Shown piece by piece: positions 1 through 8,873 of a DNA stretch of 23,522 nt. Position numbers and translations under genes: made by a program. The notes under the pieces were generated by a model that saw only the letters and a list, made by a program, of their open reading frames with translations, made no database searches and was not told the DNA's origin. Origin of the DNA: Fibrobacterota bacterium (GTDB lineage Bacteria > Fibrobacterota > Chitinivibrionia > Chitinivibrionales > Chitinispirillaceae); assembly GCA_023459055.1 (NCBI GenBank), contig JAEWVR010000023.1:1-23522 (forward strand), given 5' to 3'. Positions within the stretch are counted from its first letter, which is position 1; every line of letters starts with the position of its first letter.

Positions 1-24
1 GACATGTTGCAGTTGTGCCGGTTG

Positions 25-120
25 CTCGCCCCCTAAATCCCCCGCAGGGGGACTTTGAGAGCTGAATAACTTGTTTGGCCTATTTCTTCAAGTCCCCCTG
101 CGGGGGATTTAGGGGGCGAG
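25..120. repeat. Perfect 31-bp inverted repeat, palindromic intergenic element
   Basis: Bases 25-55 and 90-120 are exact reverse complements over 31 bp, separated by 34 bp. Each arm also contains its own small palindrome (CCCCCGCAGGGGG or its complement). The unit starts CTCGCCCCCTAAATCC. The pair lies about 49 bp beyond the stop codon of the A2M gene, so as RNA it could fold into a long hairpin that ends or protects that transcript. There is no T-tract, so it is not a classical intrinsic terminator. Similar C5/G5 palindromes recur at 6579 and 8603, which suggests dispersed repeats rather than one local structure. Confidence 0.85.
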
Positions 121-168
121 TCTTACGTGTCAATCTTAAATTAACGATATTAGGGGCCGGGGGTGAGG

Positions 169-3100
169 TCACTTTCCGACACCAACCCGAATACCCTCAG
201 AATGACTCGCAAACTCAGGGGCGTACATACATTGAATGGTCGTGATACCATTTGAAAAATCACCGCTGTGCAAGACGACAAGCGGGTATTCAAAGACGTA
301 GGTTCCTTTACGAAGGTATTCAAAGAAGAAGTGCGTTGCGGCATCACGGGTACTTTCGTAATAACCGAGATTATCCTGCCACTTGTATCCCGAAAGTACA
401 TTGACAGGTTCGAAACCGCTGGCCCTCATATCTTTCATATGCACATATTCCATATCGCGATCCACACGCAGTTCTATGCGAACCTTGAGTTTGTCACCTA
501 CTTTCAGGGTATTTGATGCTGTAACAGGGTCAAGAACCGGGCCCCGGTCGGTGTTTCGTTCGATGAATAGCTTCTTGTCAATCTTAAGCGGTGTTTTGTG
601 TGGGGTGATTTTGTCAAGTTGCTCAAAATATTGCCAGTAGAGCCCGCCCCACGAGACGGTGTTTTTCTGCTTGATAACCGTCACATTACCCATTGATGGT
701 TTAATATCACTACCACTCCATGATATTTTGAAATACCCTGTTCCGGCTTCCGGTTGTTTGTCATCTGTTCTGGTCGGGTCTACAGTTATATCACCAAGTT
801 TGATGGTTGCATCTGATGTGGTTGACAGCCAGTCTGTACCGCGTAATAACAGTGCGTACACTGCTTCTGTCGTAGCCCGTGTGGTCTTCCAGTTCTGAGT
901 TTGTTTACTCTTAAGGAGCCAGGTTTTAAGATCGTTGACAGCATTGGAATCATTCGCAACTTCATCAAAAGCCTCAATCATGCATGCCTGCATCTCGATA
1001 GGTGCTTCCCACCAGTAAAATCCCTCGTACTGCTCTTTCCAGTACATACCCATTTCCTCATTGGAAAGGGCATTCTGTTTGAGTGATTTCATGATTACCA
1101 TTGGAGTTTTGGTGTCTTTCCACCGGTTCAGCGCCAGGGCAATCATTCCCTGCATATATCGGCTTTTTTTAAGCCAGTTATCAGCAGCCAGTTTTTTATA
1201 ATAGTTGAATGCTTCGTCATTGCGGTCGTTAACCGGAATATCGGTAAAGAAACTGCGCATGTAAAGATACTGTATTTCCGTGTACGAAAGGTTGTCGCTT
1301 TTTAGCAGTTTATTTTTTTTAAGGTGGTCATACCTTTCACGGATTCTGTTATCGGTATAGTCTACTGCATTGTAAACAGCAGACTGCAGTTTGTTATCAT
1401 TGCTAATTTTCAAAACGTTAATGTGATTGAGCTTTCCCAGGCCACAGACAATATGCTGCGTGATATACTGGTTATCCGGCATACCATCAAACCACGGCCA
1501 TCCACCATTTGACATCTGCATTTTTAATAACTTCGTTAACGTTTTGTCTTGTTCTGATGCCACTTTGTTAAAATCAAACAGCAAGCCGACACGCTGTTTC
1601 CGGGCGGTTTCGTTATTTGCTTCAAGTACCCACGGAGTCTCTTCAAGCAGCACCGATTTCAGCTCCTGATTTTTTTCGAGATTTGACAAAAGAGCATCGG
1701 GAGTCAGGTTCTTCCAGCTTTCAAAAACGCTCTTTATTTTCGGTGATGAATTCGCGATATGTGATGCAATACTGTTTGCGTATAACCGTGCGAAGGTCTG
1801 TTCTGAGCACTCATACGGATACTCCATAAGATAGGGGAGTGCCTGTACTGCATACCATGCGGGGTTTGGTGTGAACTCAAGGGTCAGTTTATGATTCCGC
1901 AAGGTAGAGGAGCCTTTATTCATAGAGACAAGTTTATTAAGAGTAAACTTTGTTTCCCCCTGTCTGCGAACCGGTAATGGCATTGTTTCGGTAACAAGCA
2001 TTCTGTTTGTCAAAACGGGTATAACACTCTCTTCACCATCAGTAAATGTACCTGACTGAGCAACAACTTTGACTGATACCGCAGAAACTCCTTCTGGTAT
2101 GATAATCTTCCATTGTAAACTGCTGCTCTGACCCTTTAATGCCTTGAAATCAATTTGTGGGTCCTTGTTTGCGAATTGACTGTCAAGTGATTTGCCGCTT
2201 GATGGATCCGATAAAAAAAGCTGTGCCTTTCCACTCAGTTCGTGTTCAGTAAGATTCGATACTTTCGCTGTGTAGATAAGGGTATCATTCTCCCGGAAGA
2301 ACCGCGGATTGTTGGGCATTACCATGATATCTTTCTGAGTAACCAGCGAGTTTTCAATTTTCCCGATTTCCATTGTTTTTGTATGCGCAAGCCCGAGCAT
2401 TTTCCATTGTGTCAATGCTTCCGGTATTGTAAATTTAACAATAATTGCTCCGGTACTGTCAGTCTGCAATTGAGGCAGGAAAAACGCTGTCTCGTTAAGA
2501 TTCGTACGCGCTGCCACATTGGAAAGGTCAGCATTTTTCTTTTCAGCAGAAGATGGCGGTGGCAGTGCACTGCCTATAGCCCCATCCATTGCAAGTACAG
2601 GTGTTGGAGCAACTGATTCAGACATCGGACTGTCGCTTGATTTTGCGAGTGCAGCATTTGAAAGTGCTAGTGCACCCCTTTTTTTAACTCTGGGCGCACC
2701 GCCTCCTGATGCAACAGATCTTGATAGAGACTTCACATTATCTCCAGTATAATATCCATAATAATATCCGGGTTCATATCCAAACCACTGCAATGATGGA
2801 TAATAACGGGATGGGACTACGACTGTAACATTCCAGTTATTACCGTAGTAATTTGCTTCACTGCTGCCAAACCGTGCACCTGTTTCCCACTGCAATTGGG
2901 CAAACCAGGTACGGTAAATACTCAGATCCCACTGATGCATCCTGAAATTATCAAGGGATGCATCATAGAGTGCAGCCACCATCTCTGCGGCAATTTTATC
3001 CTTTTTCGGTCCCTTGATTTTAAGCTTCCACTCCTCTGCCTGTCCCGGTGCAAGTTTATTGCGGAATGTTTCAAAGGTGATTGCCAGTTCCTTATTTGTC

Positions 3101-6100
3101 CAGGGGACCGAAACTGCAGCCTGATGTTTATATACTCTGTTATTTTTTACAAAAGTGAAATGAACGGAAAAATTGCCGCGATGTTTTTCGGTTACCGGTA
3201 TCTCGATGTATTTCTGCTCATTTGAAAGTGTCAGCCATTCTCTGGTAACAATTTCATCACGATGTTCTATTTCGTATACTATTCGTACATCGCTCAGTGA
3301 TGTACCAATGAGAAATGACGCTTTTTCACCCGGTTCCGCCTTATCTTTTACCGGGGTAAACCAGTTGGTGGATGTCATCGGTGATTTTTTGTCATTCGTG
3401 GCAAATAAAACAAAATTTTTAACAAAGGATACATCATTGTTAAAAGGATCTTTGCATTTCGCTTCAAGTACATACCATCCTGATTCGAGGTCCTTGAATT
3501 TTTCAAGAACCACTTCCTTGCTTTCTTTGGTGTTAAACGGAATCGAAATCACTCTGTTCTCCCGTTTCCACGAACGGACATCTGTTTCATTACTGAATTC
3601 ATCATCGGGGAATAGCTTCGAAAATTCCACATTTGTCATTATTGACGTATCTGGTTGTTCCCAGTATCGTTTACGAAGTGGAACGGATGGCGATTTGAGT
3701 CTGAAAATTTCAACGGTTCCGCTAACGGGTTGAAACGATCCGCTCATGTTGTTTGATGTAATCGGGTATGAATGTGTGCTTTTTTTGTCAACCATATCGG
3801 GGATGTCACATTGGAGTGCAAGTGTGGCATAGCCTATTGAAACAGTACCTGTTGTACTTCTGGTTTCACCATTGATATCGGTAATATCAACGGTCGCTGT
3901 GTAGGTGTAGACCGGCATTGATGACTTATCAATAGTCGGATCGTCAATTGCTTTGAAATCAATTGACCAGGTGCCATCAGCGCTTGTGATTGTTTCACCG
4001 CTTTTAATTTCTACAGCACCTGAACTGCCATATGGATTCCACCATCGGTACCACCAATAGGGAAAAGTCGCATTGCGCACAATCCGGTATTTCACCTTTG
4101 CACCATCAATAACAGAACCGGCATACGATTTTGCATCACCCCTGACCGTAACCATATCCCCTAGACGATAGGTGCCATCAAGCGGTTTCATGGTTACCTC
4201 AAACTTCGGGCGTTTATATTCCTCAACTGAGAAACGAACCTGTCCATATCCGTCATTGATATACATCTCACCATTCAATACACCTGATGGTGCAGTGAAA
4301 CTTCCATGATATGAACCATATTCATTAGTGACATGCGTTACGGTTTCAATCACCTGACTGTTGACATCATAGAATGTTACCGTGACTGTATTCCGGGGCA
4401 GTACGTTAGCACTGGTTCCGTCACCCTGGAACAGTATTCCCTTATAGTAAATAGTCTGCCCCGGGCGATATATTGATCTGTCAGTAAAAAGACATGATGA
4501 CGGGGATTGCGAAACAGAAGTACTGTATCGGGGGTTATGATAATTGTTATAGCTATACAACTTGTCGGTACCATTGAAAAATTTGATAAAGAAATAGCGG
4601 TAATTGTTTTTTCTGTCAATCAACAGTTTCCCATGTTTATCAGAAATAAACGTTCCGGTTTTTATATATTCATTTTCACGTTTTTTCTCATTATAGCGTG
4701 TCTCCCAACACTCGGCAGTTACCTTTTCAAGAGGATGTCCTGTAGTTCTGTCAAGAGTATAATACTCCTTTTTATTACTGTTTTCGGCGCGGGAAATAAA
4801 ACTTATCGATGAAATCCAGATTTCGGAGAGTGCGATCTGATTTTTGTTGTATGAGAAATTGTCATTTGCACTGCACAGAAGCACATAAAAGCCTTCAGGC
4901 AGCGCGGGAATTTTAAACTCGGCAGAGTGATTGTGGTAATCACCCGGATCCGGAAGTGTCTGATTCCATTGTTCGACAGGTGTCTCTTTGACAAGATGTG
5001 CAATCAGTTTTTCACTGTCTGTTTTGCCTTTCATGTCCATAAATTTGTCAGGATCTGTTTTTACAATACGTAAAAATACCCTGTTCACATTACGATAACT
5101 CATCAATGCTTTTAATGGTGTTCGGGGCGGGTATACCTCTTCGGTGGTGATACGGGCTGACTTTGATGAAATTTCTGACTTATATGCTTTACAGATCTGA
5201 GCTCCAAATGCGTTCGGGAATTTTCCGATCGTTGTATCACAGATCTCTATGGCTTTTTTATAGTACCATCGATAGTCCTGTGATGAATGTGCGCTGTATG
5301 TTTGTGCTTTTTCCAAATACCATGATGCAATTGCGGCAGAGACTTGTGCGGATGCTTTTTCGTTGCTATATTTTTTTTCAAGATCGTTCAGTGCTGTAAG
5401 GTACTGCTGATCCTTCGATTCAAATGCTGCGTTACTTCTTACGAATGATAAACGCTCAAGATCAACGTCAATAAGTGCTTGCGGATCGGTATCGTTGAGA
5501 TGAAATGCGATACACTCCTGTAACCGTTTCAGTGCATGAAATTTACGGGAGAGAGAATCGTTACTGGTAATTTTCATGGTGGAAAAAATATCACAACGGT
5601 CAAAATACTTTACGTCGTCAAGTTGAAACTGGTATGATGGATTTATAATATCGGTTTGATCGTTTTTAAATGCATCTATTGCCCGGTGTGCAAGAAGATC
5701 AAAAAGTGTCGGACGGAGTTCAAAATAGGACTGATTCGCAACGATCTCTTTGAATTCACGTACCTTTATTTTTTTTAGTTTTTCAGGTTCTGCAAGCGAT
5801 AAGTCGTAATGGAGTGTAATTTCTGATGCAAGTTTCTGAAGACTCCAGGTCCGGATGTCATCATTGACAAAATTCACTGTCTGTGTACGATTCATGAATT
5901 TCCAGCGGTTATTCTGAAAATAATTCCAGTAGGTGTGGGCAATTATTGAGTGGATAATTGCTGACGATGGAAAGGGGGCTGATACCACATCCTCTTTGAG
6001 ACGAGTCAGTGATTTGATAAATGCATCCTCCTCCTTATAGGCATCAAACATCATTCTGTAAATCAGTGATTTGACAATTAGTTCAGAATTACCGGACTTT

Positions 6101-6312
6101 TTGGCCGATTCATAAATTGTTGTAACAATGATGCGGGCAGAATCAGTCAGACCTTTATTATGATATGCACTGACAAGGCTCCACTCTTTTTCAAACATCG
6201 ATTTACCCTTCTGATTGGTTGCAGCAGCAGTTTGATCACACCAGGCATGAAACAATGAGGCAACAGATAAACAGAAAATAGCGGTAAATGGTACTAATTT
6301 GCGAAAATCCAT
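169..6312 (-). CDS. Alpha-2-macroglobulin family protein (MG2, thioester, MG10), about 2047 aa
   Basis: This is a secreted or periplasmic protease-trapping protein of the bacterial alpha-2-macroglobulin family. I chose the Met at 6312, not the longer ORF start at 6408, because a hydrophobic signal sequence (MDFRKLVPFTAIFCLSVASL) begins there and AAAAGGA lies upstream. The N-terminal ~550 residues look helical and TPR-like. An MG2 hallmark follows (TDRSIYRPGQTIYYKG). A Gly/Pro/Ser/Ala-rich, low-complexity stretch precedes the A2M core (ETAFFLPQLQTDSTG). The thioester motif CSEQ is intact at residues 1502-1505 (Cys codon 1807-1809), followed by helical thioester-domain sequence. The C-terminus (YYESTRDAATHFFFEYL, HSGDFSNGI, YAPEFASHSEG) matches the bacterial MG10 domain. 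Family knowledge says the thioester crosslinks attacking proteases, guarding the envelope. The usual partner pbpC (PBP1c) is not next to it in this window. The signal region has a Cys (HAWC), but Trp at -1 is a poor lipobox. Confidence 0.93.
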   Translation of the reverse strand: MDFRKLVPFTAIFCLSVASLFHAWCDQTAAATNQKGKSMFEKEWSLVSAYHNKGLTDSARIIVTTIYESAKKSGNSELIVKSLIYRMMFDAYKEEDAFIKSLTRLKEDVVSAPFPSSAIIHSIIAHTYWNYFQNNRWKFMNRTQTVNFVNDDIRTWSLQKLASEITLHYDLSLAEPEKLKKIKVREFKEIVANQSYFELRPTLFDLLAHRAIDAFKNDQTDIINPSYQFQLDDVKYFDRCDIFSTMKITSNDSLSRKFHALKRLQECIAFHLNDTDPQALIDVDLERLSFVRSNAAFESKDQQYLTALNDLEKKYSNEKASAQVSAAIASWYLEKAQTYSAHSSQDYRWYYKKAIEICDTTIGKFPNAFGAQICKAYKSEISSKSARITTEEVYPPRTPLKALMSYRNVNRVFLRIVKTDPDKFMDMKGKTDSEKLIAHLVKETPVEQWNQTLPDPGDYHNHSAEFKIPALPEGFYVLLCSANDNFSYNKNQIALSEIWISSISFISRAENSNKKEYYTLDRTTGHPLEKVTAECWETRYNEKKRENEYIKTGTFISDKHGKLLIDRKNNYRYFFIKFFNGTDKLYSYNNYHNPRYSTSVSQSPSSCLFTDRSIYRPGQTIYYKGILFQGDGTSANVLPRNTVTVTFYDVNSQVIETVTHVTNEYGSYHGSFTAPSGVLNGEMYINDGYGQVRFSVEEYKRPKFEVTMKPLDGTYRLGDMVTVRGDAKSYAGSVIDGAKVKYRIVRNATFPYWWYRWWNPYGSSGAVEIKSGETITSADGTWSIDFKAIDDPTIDKSSMPVYTYTATVDITDINGETRSTTGTVSIGYATLALQCDIPDMVDKKSTHSYPITSNNMSGSFQPVSGTVEIFRLKSPSVPLRKRYWEQPDTSIMTNVEFSKLFPDDEFSNETDVRSWKRENRVISIPFNTKESKEVVLEKFKDLESGWYVLEAKCKDPFNNDVSFVKNFVLFATNDKKSPMTSTNWFTPVKDKAEPGEKASFLIGTSLSDVRIVYEIEHRDEIVTREWLTLSNEQKYIEIPVTEKHRGNFSVHFTFVKNNRVYKHQAAVSVPWTNKELAITFETFRNKLAPGQAEEWKLKIKGPKKDKIAAEMVAALYDASLDNFRMHQWDLSIYRTWFAQLQWETGARFGSSEANYYGNNWNVTVVVPSRYYPSLQWFGYEPGYYYGYYTGDNVKSLSRSVASGGGAPRVKKRGALALSNAALAKSSDSPMSESVAPTPVLAMDGAIGSALPPPSSAEKKNADLSNVAARTNLNETAFFLPQLQTDSTGAIIVKFTIPEALTQWKMLGLAHTKTMEIGKIENSLVTQKDIMVMPNNPRFFRENDTLIYTAKVSNLTEHELSGKAQLFLSDPSSGKSLDSQFANKDPQIDFKALKGQSSSLQWKIIIPEGVSAVSVKVVAQSGTFTDGEESVIPVLTNRMLVTETMPLPVRRQGETKFTLNKLVSMNKGSSTLRNHKLTLEFTPNPAWYAVQALPYLMEYPYECSEQTFARLYANSIASHIANSSPKIKSVFESWKNLTPDALLSNLEKNQELKSVLLEETPWVLEANNETARKQRVGLLFDFNKVASEQDKTLTKLLKMQMSNGGWPWFDGMPDNQYITQHIVCGLGKLNHINVLKISNDNKLQSAVYNAVDYTDNRIRERYDHLKKNKLLKSDNLSYTEIQYLYMRSFFTDIPVNDRNDEAFNYYKKLAADNWLKKSRYMQGMIALALNRWKDTKTPMVIMKSLKQNALSNEEMGMYWKEQYEGFYWWEAPIEMQACMIEAFDEVANDSNAVNDLKTWLLKSKQTQNWKTTRATTEAVYALLLRGTDWLSTTSDATIKLGDITVDPTRTDDKQPEAGTGYFKISWSGSDIKPSMGNVTVIKQKNTVSWGGLYWQYFEQLDKITPHKTPLKIDKKLFIERNTDRGPVLDPVTASNTLKVGDKLKVRIELRVDRDMEYVHMKDMRASGFEPVNVLSGYKWQDNLGYYESTRDAATHFFFEYLRKGTYVFEYPLVVLHSGDFSNGITTIQCMYAPEFASHSEGIRVGVGK

Positions 6313-6578
6313 GAAACGTACGTCCTTTTTGAATGAAATAGGGCTATCGGGATGAAATATATATAACTGCAGAGGAGAGGTAAATATGCACCTCATCCGG
6401 AGTCGCAATGTTTATGGTTATCCGGTTACGATCAGTTTAATAAATTTGTCAATTTACATTTCTGATAAAATAATTTTACTACTGTCGATGTTTTGGAGTT
6501 TATCGATATACGGAGTGCTGTGCATGAATTCAATCTGTTTTGAATAATGGTTTAGGGCTATTTGTACACAATATAATC

Positions 6579-6596
6579 CCCCCTTAATAAAGGGGG
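6579..6596. repeat. CCCCCTT-AATA-AAGGGGG hairpin, dispersed palindromic repeat
   Basis: A 7-bp perfect stem (6579-6585 with 6590-6596) encloses a 4-base loop. GCAGGGGGATC follows, resembling an arm of the inverted repeat at 25-120. It appears to be a decayed member of the same intergenic family. There is no T-run on either side. Confidence 0.6.
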
Positions 6597-6651
6597 TGCT
6601 TCCAGCAGGGGGATCAATTTGTTCCCACTGGTTCAGTTATCCGACCGGCTT

Positions 6652-6739
6652 TACTACATGCTACATGCTACTTACTACTTGCTCCCTTCTTCTAATTCTT
6701 CCTACTGGCTTCTGGCTTCTGAATTCCGGCTTCTTCCCT
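6652..6739. repeat. Degenerate CTACATG / CTACTGGCTTCTGGCTTC tandem repeat
   Basis: Short units (CTACATG, CTTACTACTTG, CTTCT, TACTGGCTTCTGGCTTC) repeat imperfectly for about 90 bp in pyrimidine-rich sequence. A related short piece (GACTACTGGCTACTTC) occurs at 8745-8760. It is non-coding in all frames as far as can be judged and may be a dispersed intergenic repeat of this genome. Confidence 0.55.
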
Positions 6740-6878
6740 TGACACCCACATCACCATGAATGATTTTAAATTTGTAAGGCGCATCAAAGTCCCGCTGTGT
6801 GCCAGCAGTTGCTTCGTGTTGTTCTGGTATGGTTTCATGGCGGTTTGTCAGTCGGTTTTTATGTGATATCAGAATAGA

Positions 6879-7052
6879 ATGTGTACTTTTTTGCTGTTTT
6901 TATGTCAGGTGACATTGATCAATGCGGAAACAGGCAGAGGGTCAAAGAATGAACTTTTGGTTTATATTCAGAGCCGTTGGTGGCAATATGCTCAACAACA
7001 GGAATGGAATGTGCGCATGAAAGAAGCGTCCATCCAGGCCGCAGAAAATTAA
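6879..7052 (+). CDS. Possible small secreted protein or gene remnant, 57 aa
   Basis: An ATG at 6879 opens a 57-codon frame ending at TAA 7050-7052. It begins with a hydrophobic, signal-like stretch (MCTFLLFLCQVTLINA) followed by ETGRGSK. The rest is polar and Trp/Gln-rich (SRWWQYAQQQEWNVRM), which looks more protein-like than the opposite-strand frame over the same bases. No clear ribosome binding site precedes it (GATATCAGAATAG). I recognise no family. It could be a real small exported protein, the tail of a decayed gene, or chance. The next gene starts 46 bp downstream on the same strand. Confidence 0.22.
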   Translation: MCTFLLFLCQVTLINAETGRGSKNELLVYIQSRWWQYAQQQEWNVRMKEASIQAAEN

Positions 7053-7098
7053 GTTTGATAATAATATTACTTTTTATCCCATTAAAGAAAGAAACATT

Positions 7099-7518
7099 AT
7101 GAAAAAGAAGAAAATTGAACATGTACATTATTTAATAATTTTATTTGCTATTCTTGTAAATTGTACTGAAACACCAGTTTCGTTACAAAATTATAATGGA
7201 TTATGGAAAAATTCAAAGGCAGACGATTCAAATACATTTTGCAATGATTGGATACCCTCTGAATATCATATAAAGGAAGATGAAAATACAAATGGATCAA
7301 TTATTTACAGAGTTCGGATTCTTGATCCACTTGCTTGTACTGATTCTTACACCACCCTGGCAGATAATATTATTAATTTTTCTCAATATAATTTCAATTT
7401 CGTCATTCGATTTGATAGTGATACAACTGCGTCAGTAGCAATATCAAGAGGTGATTCAACAGTGACCCGGCAAATTTATAAATCAAATGAAGAAACATAT
7501 TGGGGCGGCTGCTTATAA
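7099..7518 (+). CDS. Hypothetical small lipoprotein, 139 aa
   Basis: The gene begins with a Lys-rich start (MKKKK) and a hydrophobic segment ending ILFAILVNC, so Cys22 could be lipidated. Asn at -1 makes it a non-standard lipobox. The mature part has four further Cys residues and the short pattern NYNGLWKNS, common at the start of small lipocalin-like or META-like secreted domains, but I cannot assign a family. An A/G-rich stretch (AAAGAAAGAAAC) serves as a weak ribosome site. Base composition is clearly more AT-rich than the flanking large genes, which may reflect recent acquisition. It stands alone, between the repeat-rich region and a run of hairpins starting 9 bp after its stop. Confidence 0.6.
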   Translation: MKKKKIEHVHYLIILFAILVNCTETPVSLQNYNGLWKNSKADDSNTFCNDWIPSEYHIKEDENTNGSIIYRVRILDPLACTDSYTTLADNIINFSQYNFNFVIRFDSDTTASVAISRGDSTVTRQIYKSNEETYWGGCL

Positions 7519-7826
7519 TGGATGTCCATCACCGTGAACTCACGGAGATGTGCGTGCTGTTATCCTGTTATAGTCCCGACTGAATCGGGATAAAGCTCTC
7601 TGGAAATAGCATCGAAGTCCCTATGGGGACGGGAGCCTGACTTTGAGGAAGGGTTCCTCCGAACAGTCCTGCGATTGGGTGAGATATTCGTTTCAGACTA
7701 TTTAACATCTTGTAAACGGCACATATACTATTGTCAACATATGCTAATGTGTGTAACTATCGTCATTGCACGATTCCACCAACCTTGACCGTAAGATCGC
7801 TATAAGAAAATGACACGAATCATGCA
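7519..7826. other. Intergenic region with four consecutive hairpins
   Basis: Four short inverted repeats follow one another. The first, 7527-7550, pairs CATC-A-CCGTG with CACGG-A-GATG around an AACT loop. The others are 7574-7590 (TCCCGA/TCGGGA), 7617-7630 (GTCCC/GGGAC) and 7645-7659 (GAGGAA/TTCCTC), the last enclosed by GACT/AGTC at 7639-7642 and 7665-7668. None has a T-run. The content could be dispersed palindromic repeats, a structured RNA, or a set of mRNA-end structures. No ORF of note was found, and the part from 7690 to 7826 shows nothing recognisable. Confidence 0.45.
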
Positions 7827-8399
7827 TTACATAATAAGATCTCTTAGCGGTTTTCGCATTGAGGGTGATTCGCGCTGCTGTAACTGATCCGGTAGTGTAC
7901 TTTTGTCTGTCCGTTTTCCAATTACCACCGCAGCAGCGACATCAAAATGATCTGCCGGAACATTGGTTACTTCAAACACTTTTTCAGGAATGAAACCGGC
8001 CATGGCATGCGAATAGAGTCCAAGTTTTCTCGCCTGAAGCACAATTGATAGCCACGCAGCACCACAATCAAAGAGTGCCCACTTGTTGGGTGCCCCGCTC
8101 TGTTCGAATGTTTTTTTTGCGAATATAAACATCACAACTGGTGCATTTTTTGCCCATACCTGATTTTTTTCCTGCAAAGCAGAGACAAACAATTCATGAT
8201 CCTGAGCTGTTTTTGTGTAAACAAAACGCCATGGTTGCTCATTCATACATGATGGCGCCCAACGCGCAGCCTCAAGGAGCATTTCGATGAGTCGGGGATC
8301 GATCGGATCTGACAGAAATGCTCGTGGTGACCATCGGTCAATAAACATCGCATCAGCTTCCGCAGAGCGTTCCCGTTGCATAAAAGGTTCTGGTACCAT
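7827..8399 (-). CDS. Nitroreductase family FMN-dependent oxidoreductase, 190 aa
   Basis: This is a cytoplasmic FMN enzyme of the NfsB/FRP-like nitroreductase superfamily, which reduces nitro-compounds, quinones or other acceptors with NAD(P)H. The family pattern is clear: RWSPRAFLSDPID near the N-terminus, the FMN-binding APSCMNEQPWRFVYT, a central region ending LFDCGAAWLSIVLQARKLGL, then YSHAMAGF and a C-terminal AAAVVIGKR strand. At 190 aa it is of normal length for the compact subgroup. AGGAG lies six bases before the ATG, so the start is well supported. It is transcribed alone and its natural substrate cannot be told from sequence. A role in quinone or redox balance beside the downstream loci is possible but not shown. 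Confidence 0.9.
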   Translation of the reverse strand: MVPEPFMQRERSAEADAMFIDRWSPRAFLSDPIDPRLIEMLLEAARWAPSCMNEQPWRFVYTKTAQDHELFVSALQEKNQVWAKNAPVVMFIFAKKTFEQSGAPNKWALFDCGAAWLSIVLQARKLGLYSHAMAGFIPEKVFEVTNVPADHFDVAAAVVIGKRTDKSTLPDQLQQRESPSMRKPLRDLIM

Positions 8400-8799
8400 A
8401 TAAAACTCCTGTAAAAAGTATGATTCACATAAATACTTGCAGCAACTAAATATATATATTGATACTCAAGGACGGTGGTGAGAATAAGGAAAGAGATTCT
8501 GATTCGTCAAATATACCAATGGGCTATAATTTTCATTTCGACACAAAGTGAATAATTTAAAATATCTATAATGAAATACATACTATGCTGGCAGAAGACC
8601 ACCCCGCCCTGGCGGGCACCCCTCCTAAGAGGGGAATTAAATACCAGAGATATAAAGTACTGTGTTCAATTTTAATCTGTCTTGCGCCCCCTTAGCTGGC
8701 GTATTTACAATAAAATAAATCCCTAATAGTAAATAAAAACTCCTGACTACTGGCTACTTCCCCCCCCAAAAAAAAGATTAAACAAACTTTACACCGTTT
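8400..8799. other. Intergenic region with GC hairpins and a C8A8 tract
   Basis: No gene is seen between the nitroreductase start and the Pho-box-like site at 8800. The stretch holds two adjacent perfect hairpins at 8603-8634, a short piece of the ACTACTGGCTAC repeat at 8745-8760, and an uninterrupted run of eight C followed by eight A at 8760-8775. The remainder is AT-rich. Confidence 0.5.
8603..8634. repeat. Twin GC-rich hairpin repeat
   Basis: Two hairpins sit almost back to back: CCCGCC-CT-GGCGGG (8603-8616) and CCCCTC-CTAA-GAGGGG (8619-8634). A further related fragment (GCGCCCCCTTAGCTGG) follows near 8692. Together with 25-120 and 6579-6596 this points to a family of GC-rich palindromic elements in otherwise AT-rich intergenic DNA. 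Confidence 0.55.
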
Positions 8800-8817
8800 C
8801 TTAATAAAATCCTAACA
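8800..8817 (+). promoter_or_regulatory. Candidate Pho box upstream of the PHP-GT gene
   Basis: Two 7-mers, CTTAATA (8800-8806) and CCTAACA (8811-8817), are repeated at exactly 11 bp, the spacing of the two half-sites of a PhoB/PhoP box. The same motif occurs before the phosphate genes at 20384-20400 and 20576-20629. The -10 is unclear: AT-rich AATTTT starts 9 bp after the repeat and GATACT lies at 8839-8844. The start codon is 57 bp downstream. Confidence 0.4.
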
Positions 8818-8873
8818 AAAATATGGAATTTTAGCAGTGATACTAAAAGAGCAACTATTACAAAGGATGTATT

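Larger units (their letters stand above)
6313..6878. other. Intergenic region upstream of the A2M gene, repeat-rich
   Basis: I see no convincing gene here. On the minus strand a TTGACA hexamer (complement of 6447-6452) could be the -35 of the A2M promoter, but no good -10 follows at 17 bp. From 6579 to about 6740 the region carries a CCCCCTT/AAGGGGG hairpin and a degenerate TACTGGCTTCTGGCTTC-type repeat, described separately. Confidence 0.5.

Noticed and set aside
25..120. Inverted repeat as insertion-sequence ends or a CRISPR unit
   Set aside because: Only 34 bp lies between the arms, so there is no transposase, and there are just two copies facing each other rather than direct repeats with spacers.
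2242..3733. Long + strand frames inside the A2M gene
   Set aside because: They are antisense shadows: the minus-strand frame carries clear MG2, A2M and thioester motifs through this whole stretch.
6919..7128. 69-codon minus-strand frame
   Set aside because: It runs into the start of the lipoprotein gene, lacks a ribosome site and has no recognisable pattern.
7574..7590. TCCCGA/TCGGGA stem as terminator of the lipoprotein gene
   Set aside because: No T-run follows the stem and three other hairpins of the same kind sit nearby, so it is better treated as part of a structured or repetitive region.
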